A DNA stretch of 64,000 bases from NCBI RefSeq assembly GCF_007096885.1, contig NZ_VJNO01000015.1, forward strand, positions 1-64,000, given 5' to 3'. Under the pieces are notes generated by a model. It made no database searches, had not been told where the DNA came from, and was given only the letters and a program-made list of their open reading frames with translations. This DNA is from Streptomyces sp. 130 (GTDB lineage: Bacteria > Actinomycetota > Actinomycetes > Streptomycetales > Streptomycetaceae). Of the stretch, positions 59,852-64,000 are shown one piece after another (position 1 is the stretch's first letter; the number at the start of each line of letters is the position of its first letter). Both the position numbers and the translations under genes were made by a program.

Positions 59852-60697
59852 TCACTCCACGAACAGCCCCCGCGCCACCGCCCCCGCGTCGAACTCCTCC
59901 AGGCGGGCCTGGGCGTCGGGCAGGCCGTCGCACATGGCCTCCAGGAGGACCCGGCCCAGCAGCATCGGGGCGCAGGCCGTGTCGAAGGCGAGGCCGGTGC
60001 CGACGGCGGCCGGGATGAGCAGGTCGCTGTGGCGGGCCACCGGCGCGAACGCGGAGTCGGCCACCGACACCACGGTGAGCCCCCGGCCGCGCGCGTACGC
60101 CAGCGCGTCCACGACCTCGCGCGGGTGGCGGGGAAGCGCGAAGCAGATCAGCGCCGTCGCCCCGGCCCGCCGGGCGGCGTCGATCCGGTCGTGCAGCATG
60201 CTGCCGCCCTCGTCGAGCACCCGCACGTCCGGGTGCACCTTCGCCGCGAAGTATCCGAACCCGCGCGCCTGCGAGGACGCCGCGCGCAGTCCGAGCACCG
60301 GCAGCGGACGGGACGCGGCGAGCAGCCGGCCCGCCCGTTCGACGGGGCCCGGGTCGGCGAGGAGCTCGGCGAGGTGGCGCAGGTTCTCGATCTCCCCGAG
60401 GACGGCCTGCTGGTACTCGTTGTACGTCTCGTCGCCCTCGCCCGCCTCCGCCCCGGCCGGGGCGACCTCGCGCAGGTGCTTGCGCAGCGCCGGGTAGCCG
60501 TCGAAGCCGAGCGCGACGGCGAACCGGGTGACGGACGGCTGGCTGACCCCGGCCAGCTCGGCCAGCTCGACGCTGGAGAGGAACGGGGCGTCTCCGGCCC
60601 GGCGCACCATCGAGTGCGCGATGCGCCGCTGCGTGGGCGTGAGCCGGCGCCCCTCGAACAGCTCCTGCAACCGCGCGGCCGGGCTGCTCCCGCTCAT
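59852..60697 (-). CDS. MurR/RpiR-family transcriptional regulator, 281 aa
   Basis: The N-terminal HTH_6 domain (about 1-77) reads LQELFEGRRLTPTQRRIAHS and 'FLSSVELAELAGVSQPSVTRFAVALGFDGYPALRKHLRE'. The C-terminal SIS domain (about 115-270) has 'LPVLGLRAASSQARGFGYFAAKV' and 'ATALICFALPRHPREVVDALAYARGRGLTVVSVADS', and would bind a phosphosugar or other ligand. I chose the ATG at 60697. Position close to the hut operon makes it a candidate hut regulator; its own promoter has a palindrome at 60768-60783. That link is inference. Confidence 0.88.
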   Translation of the reverse strand: MSGSSPAARLQELFEGRRLTPTQRRIAHSMVRRAGDAPFLSSVELAELAGVSQPSVTRFAVALGFDGYPALRKHLREVAPAGAEAGEGDETYNEYQQAVLGEIENLRHLAELLADPGPVERAGRLLAASRPLPVLGLRAASSQARGFGYFAAKVHPDVRVLDEGGSMLHDRIDAARRAGATALICFALPRHPREVVDALAYARGRGLTVVSVADSAFAPVARHSDLLIPAAVGTGLAFDTACAPMLLGRVLLEAMCDGLPDAQARLEEFDAGAVARGLFVE

Positions 60698-60767
60698 CCT
60701 GTCCCCTCGGTAGGTCCGCCCGCGCCGCGGCCCGGCGCCGACGAATCCATTCAGCCAGCAAGGTGTC

Positions 60768-60783
60768 TGCATGTCCATATGCA
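60768..60783. promoter_or_regulatory. palindrome between rpiR-like and membrane protein genes
   Basis: TGCAT and ATGCA arms (60768-60772 and 60779-60783) flank a 6-nt spacer. It lies between divergent genes, 71 bp upstream of the regulator's start and 88 bp upstream of the membrane protein's, so it may be an autoregulatory operator. Confidence 0.4.
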
Positions 60784-60870
60784 ACGGGCCGGTACGGACC
60801 CTTCGCCGGCCCCGAAACCGGGGGGCTAGCCCCACTGTCCCGGCCGCCTCCGCTCCGTACCGTGAGAACC

Positions 60871-61296
60871 ATGGACGCACCCGACATCGAGCTCGACAAG
60901 GAGCTCAAGGCGACTCTGCAGGCCCGCGGCGAGCTGGGGGCCGACTACGACTCCGCGCTCGCCGAGTCGTTCCTGGAGAAGGTGGAGCAGCGGCTCGACG
61001 CCACGCTCGAGCGCAGGGTCCGGCGGCACCTCGCCGAGGAGCGGACCGCCGTCGCGCGGGGCATGCGGTCCCCGGAGCGGCCGTACGGGCACTTCGGCGA
61101 GCGCTACGGCTTCGGCATCATCTCGCTGGTCCTGGCCATTCCGCTGTCCGCGATCGGCGTCGCGCAGGCGGGCATCGGCGGGCTCGTCGTGGCCTGGCTC
61201 GGGATCGTCGGGGTCAACGCCTTCCAGGCCGGCCACGGCAGGCGGCTGTTCCGGGGCGGCGAGGAGCGGCGGACGGCCTCCGGCTGGGAGGACTGA
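60871..61296 (+). CDS. small membrane protein, 141 aa
   Basis: A hypothetical protein: an acidic, coiled-coil-like N-terminus (MDAPDIELDKELKATLQARG, then 'ALAESFLEKVEQRLDATLERRVRRHL') and two membrane helices at about 80-120 (YGFGIISLVLAIPLSAIGVA, 'GGLVVAWLGIVGVNAF'). The C-terminus is short and charged. Similar proteins are common in Streptomyces; function is unknown. The ATG at 60871 has GTGAGAACC upstream, a poor ribosome site. It ends before a long terminator. Confidence 0.75.
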   Translation: MDAPDIELDKELKATLQARGELGADYDSALAESFLEKVEQRLDATLERRVRRHLAEERTAVARGMRSPERPYGHFGERYGFGIISLVLAIPLSAIGVAQAGIGGLVVAWLGIVGVNAFQAGHGRRLFRGGEERRTASGWED

Positions 61297-61367
61297 GCCG
61301 CACGCCCGACGGGTCGGCCGGACGCGTGCGTGGCAGGGGACGCGGCGAGCCGCGCGGGAAACGGCAG

Positions 61368-61426
61368 TCGCGGGGACCGCCGCACCCCCGGTTTCCCAGG
61401 GGGCGGGACGACGGCGGTCCCCGCGA
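61368..61426. terminator. long hairpin terminator between membrane protein gene and cystathionine beta-synthase gene
   Basis: A perfect 15-bp stem (61368-61382 with 61412-61426) encloses 29 nt that fold again into a CCCCC/GGGGG hairpin. It lies in a 330-bp convergent gap (61297-61626) with no other feature. Confidence 0.82.
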
Positions 61427-61626
61427 GGGACGCGGTCCGGGTCAGGGCCGGGTGACGCGTCCGGGCGACGGTGGAGGTCCGGGAGCCGCTCCGTAGTCCG
61501 TTGTCGCCGTTCCGGTGCCGGCGGGCCTCCCCGCCGACACCCACTACTGTGCCCGTGCCGTGTTAAGCCGGTGCTGCGCCCACGTGACGCGCGCGTACCG
61601 TTTCCGCGAAGCGCGCGGCCACCCGG

Positions 61627-63033
61627 CTACTTCGCGGCGGCCGGGGCGCCCTTCGCCAGGTACGCCAGCAGGTCCTGGCGGCTGACGACGCCCTTCGGCC
61701 TGCCCTCCACCAGCACGATCGCCGCGTCCGCCGCGCCGGTGCCGCCGAGCACCGCCATCAGGTCCTCGACCGGCTCGCCGGAGCCGACCTGCGGCAGCGG
61801 CGGCGACATGTGCTTCTCCAGCGGGTCGCTGAGCGAGGCGCGCTGGGCGAACAGGGCGTTCAGCAGCTCGCGCTCCACGACCGAGCCGATGACCTCGGCG
61901 GCCATCACGTCCGGGTGGCCCGCGCCGGGCTTCACGATCGGCATCTGCGAGACGCCGTACTCGCGCAGCACGTCGATCGCCTCGCCGACCGTCTCCTCCG
62001 GGTGCATGTGGACGAGGGTGGGGATCGGCCCCTCCTTGTGGTCCAGGACGTCCGCGACCCGCGCCGAGGGGCCGCTGTCCTCCAGGAAGCCGTAGTCCGC
62101 CATCCACTCGTCGTTGAAGATCTTCGACAGATAGCCGCGCCCGCTGTCCGGGAGCAGGACGACGACGACGTCATCGGGACCGAGCCGCTTCGCGACCTCC
62201 AGGGCGCCCACGACCGCCATGCCGCAGGAGCCGCCGACGAGCAGCCCCTCCTCCTTGGCGAGCCGGCGGGTCATCTGGAAGGAGTCCTTGTCGGACACGG
62301 CGACGATCTCGTCGGTGACCGTCCGGTCGTAGGCGGAGGGCCAGAAGTCCTCGCCGACGCCCTCCACGAGGTAGGGCCGGCCGGAGCCGCCGGAGTAGAC
62401 CGAGCCCTCCGGGTCGGCGCCGACGACCTTGACCCGGCCGCCGCTGGCCTCCTTCAGATAGCGGCCGGTGCCGCTGATCGTGCCGCCGGTCCCGACGCCC
62501 GCCACGAAGTGCGTGATCTTCCCGTCCGTCTGCTCCCACAGCTCGGGACCGGTGGTCTCGTAGTGGGAGCGCGGGTTGTTCGGGTTGGAGTACTGGTCGG
62601 GCTTCCAGGCGCCCGGCGTCTCACGGACCAGCCGGTCGGAGACGTTGTAGTACGAGTCGGGGTGCTCGGGGTCGACCGCCGTGGGGCAGACGACGACCTC
62701 GGCACCGTAGGCGCGCAGTACGTTGATCTTGTCCGTGGACACCTTGTCCGGGCAGACGAAGACGCACTTGTACCCCTTCTGCTGCGCGACGATCGCCAGG
62801 CCGACGCCCGTGTTGCCGCTGGTCGGCTCGACGATCGTGCCGCCGGGCTTCAGCTCGCCGCTCTGCTCGGCGGCCTCGATCATGCGCAGGGCGATGCGGT
62901 CCTTGACCGACCCGCCGGGGTTGAAGTACTCGACCTTGGCCAGGACCGTCGCCTGGATTCCGGCCGTGACACTGCGCAGCCTCACCAGCGGGGTATTGCC
63001 TACGAGACTGATCATCGAATCGTGGTATCGCAC
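61627..63033 (-). CDS. cbs: cystathionine beta-synthase, 468 aa
   Basis: Condenses serine and homocysteine to cystathionine (reverse transsulfuration), a PLP enzyme. The N-terminal catalytic domain has ISLVGNTPLVRLRSVTAGIQ and the PLP-binding Lys44 in 'NPGGSVKDRIALRMIE'; 'TSGNTGVGLAIVAQQKGY' and 'GVGTGGTISGTGRYLKE' bind PLP phosphate and substrate. Two CBS domains (about 335-465; 'PIPTLVHMHPEETVGEAIDVLREYGVSQMPIV', 'GRPKGVVSRQDLLAYL') form the regulatory tail. It lacks the haem-binding N-terminus of animal enzymes. The GTG at 63033 has GGAG upstream. With ahcY (left edge) it links SAH recycling to cysteine. Confidence 0.93.
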   Translation of the reverse strand: MRYHDSMISLVGNTPLVRLRSVTAGIQATVLAKVEYFNPGGSVKDRIALRMIEAAEQSGELKPGGTIVEPTSGNTGVGLAIVAQQKGYKCVFVCPDKVSTDKINVLRAYGAEVVVCPTAVDPEHPDSYYNVSDRLVRETPGAWKPDQYSNPNNPRSHYETTGPELWEQTDGKITHFVAGVGTGGTISGTGRYLKEASGGRVKVVGADPEGSVYSGGSGRPYLVEGVGEDFWPSAYDRTVTDEIVAVSDKDSFQMTRRLAKEEGLLVGGSCGMAVVGALEVAKRLGPDDVVVVLLPDSGRGYLSKIFNDEWMADYGFLEDSGPSARVADVLDHKEGPIPTLVHMHPEETVGEAIDVLREYGVSQMPIVKPGAGHPDVMAAEVIGSVVERELLNALFAQRASLSDPLEKHMSPPLPQVGSGEPVEDLMAVLGGTGAADAAIVLVEGRPKGVVSRQDLLAYLAKGAPAAAK

Positions 63034-63182
63034 CGTGTACTCCGGGGTCTCCGAGATGGTCCGGCAAGCGTATGCGTACCGGCACGGGATCGGGCGGTGC
63101 GATTGAACAACGGCCGGTAGCGGGCAGGTAGCTCTGTGTACGGCTCTACTGCGGTACGTGGGACGAGGAGGTGGACCTGACT

Positions 63183-64000
63183 GTGTCGACGGCGAGAGTG
63201 GCACGGCGGATCGCGGCGGGCGCGGCGTACGGCGGGGGCAGCATCGGGCTGCTGGGCGCCGCCGCGGTGGGCGTCCTGCTGGCGGAGGTCCAGCTGGCGA
63301 AGCGGCAGGTCGGCGGCGGTATCGCCCCGGTCCCGCCGAGCGCGGACGGACGGTACGGAGTGGCGTTCACGGGCCCGGCCGAGCCCTTGCGCCTCGGGCT
63401 GCTCGGGGACTCCACGGCGGCCGGGCAGGGGGTGCGGCGGGCCGGGCAGACCCCGGGGGCGCTGCTGGCGTCGGGGCTGGCGGCGGTGTCCGAGCGGCCG
63501 GTGGACCTGCGCAACGTCGCGCTGCCGGGTGCCCGGTCGGACGATCTGGAGCGGCAGGTCTCGCTGATGCTCGCGGACCCGGCGCGGACGCCGGACGTGT
63601 GCGTGATCATGATCGGGGCGAACGACGTGACGCACCGGATGCCGGCCACGCAGTCGGTGCGCTGTCTGACCACGGCGGTGCGCAGGCTGCGGACGGCCGG
63701 GGCGGAGGTCGTCGTCGGGACCTGTCCGGACCTGGGCACGATCGAGCCGGTGTACCAGCCGCTGCGCTGGCTGGCCCGGCGGGTGAGCCGGCAGCTGGCG
63801 GCGGCGCAGACGATCGGCACGGTGGAGCAGGGCGGGCGCACCGTGTCGCTGGGAGACCTGCTGGGCCCGGAGTTCGAGGCGAATCCGCGGGAGCTGTTCG
63901 GCCCGGACAACTACCACCCGTCGGCCGAGGGGTACGCGACCGCTTCCATGGCGGTGCTGCCGACCCTGTGCGCGGTACTCGGTCTGTGGCCGGAGTCCGA
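63183..64000 (+). CDS. SGNH/GDSL hydrolase (membrane-anchored), truncated by right edge
   Basis: The reading frame from the GTG at 63183 is open to the window end (272 codons). It starts MSTARVARRIAAGAAYGGGS and a hydrophobic helix (residues 18-35) that is a signal anchor. The SGNH blocks are visible: block I LGLLGDSTAAGQGV with catalytic Ser, block III IMIGANDVTHR, and block V DNYHPSAEGYAT with Asp and His. Such enzymes are esterases or lipases. An in-frame GTG at 63171, with GAGGAG just before it, is an alternative start. It is divergent from the cystathionine beta-synthase gene. Confidence 0.85.
   Translation, partial: MSTARVARRIAAGAAYGGGSIGLLGAAAVGVLLAEVQLAKRQVGGGIAPVPPSADGRYGVAFTGPAEPLRLGLLGDSTAAGQGVRRAGQTPGALLASGLAAVSERPVDLRNVALPGARSDDLERQVSLMLADPARTPDVCVIMIGANDVTHRMPATQSVRCLTTAVRRLRTAGAEVVVGTCPDLGTIEPVYQPLRWLARRVSRQLAAAQTIGTVEQGGRTVSLGDLLGPEFEANPRELFGPDNYHPSAEGYATASMAVLPTLCAVLGLWPES

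Overview
This window is chromosomal DNA from a high-GC actinomycete, almost certainly Streptomyces. The evidence is the strong third-position GC bias, frequent GTG starts with 4-bp GTGA/ATGA overlaps, a whiB gene, F420 biosynthesis genes, several LytR-CpsA-Psr (LCP) proteins, and intergenic palindromic repeats typical of the genus. Gene order over most of the window looks like conserved Streptomyces core. That judgement rests on recall of family and gene order, not on a search. No rRNA, tRNA, CRISPR array, insertion sequence or prophage was recognised.

Region 1 (1-7.4 kb, mostly minus strand) is a run of sugar-phosphate and housekeeping genes: the start of ahcY, a cation diffusion facilitator, manA, a SIS-domain sugar isomerase-like protein, a Trm112-like zinc protein, a phosphomannomutase and a DUF3499-type protein. 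A metallopeptidase-like gene is transcribed divergently. Region 2 (7.4-13.3 kb) holds a DUF5719-like secreted protein translationally coupled to a very large membrane glycosyltransferase, then whiB. Region 3 (13.3-20.5 kb) holds a Cys-rich leader peptide ahead of a cysteine dioxygenase-like cupin, cofD/fbiA and fbiB (coenzyme F420), an AlkA-type DNA glycosylase, a mannose-1-phosphate guanylyltransferase-like gene and a TIGR03089-type protein. Region 4 (20.6-30.5 kb) is an envelope cluster of five LCP genes with a family 2 glycosyltransferase and a thioesterase. Together with the mannose genes, the UDP-glucose dehydrogenase (40.4 kb) and GtrA (44.9 kb), this points to synthesis of nucleotide sugars and attachment of glycopolymers to the wall.

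Region 5 (30.5-37.2 kb) is the most accessory part: a methyltransferase pair, an HTH/zinc-ribbon protein, and a lower-GC set (33.7-35.7 kb) with a DUF6879-like protein, an XRE-DUF5753 regulator and a GRDP-like protein. A truncated nuclease-family remnant and an AlkD-like gene follow. Region 6 (37.2-47.4 kb) returns to core genes: a Ser/Thr kinase, acyl-CoA dehydrogenase, UDP-glucose dehydrogenase, dipeptidase-purE-purK, GtrA and a two-component system. Region 7 (47.4-51.8 kb) has a POT peptide transporter behind an attenuator-like leader, and an anti-sigma/anti-anti-sigma/sigma-B-type module. Region 8 (51.8-60.7 kb) is the histidine utilisation operon hutU-amidohydrolase-hutF-hutI, a four-gene Roadblock/LC7 operon without a GTPase, and an RpiR-family regulator. 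Region 9 (60.8-64 kb) holds a small membrane protein, cystathionine beta-synthase and a truncated SGNH hydrolase.

The most interesting non-genic signals are these: a 31-aa leader ending in five Cys codons within nine residues ahead of cysteine dioxygenase; a 9-aa leader plus intrinsic terminator and possible antiterminator ahead of the POT transporter; palindromes at the hutU and rpiR promoters; an eight-unit hexamer repeat ahead of the anti-sigma gene; and a sigma-B-type promoter ahead of the sigma gene itself.
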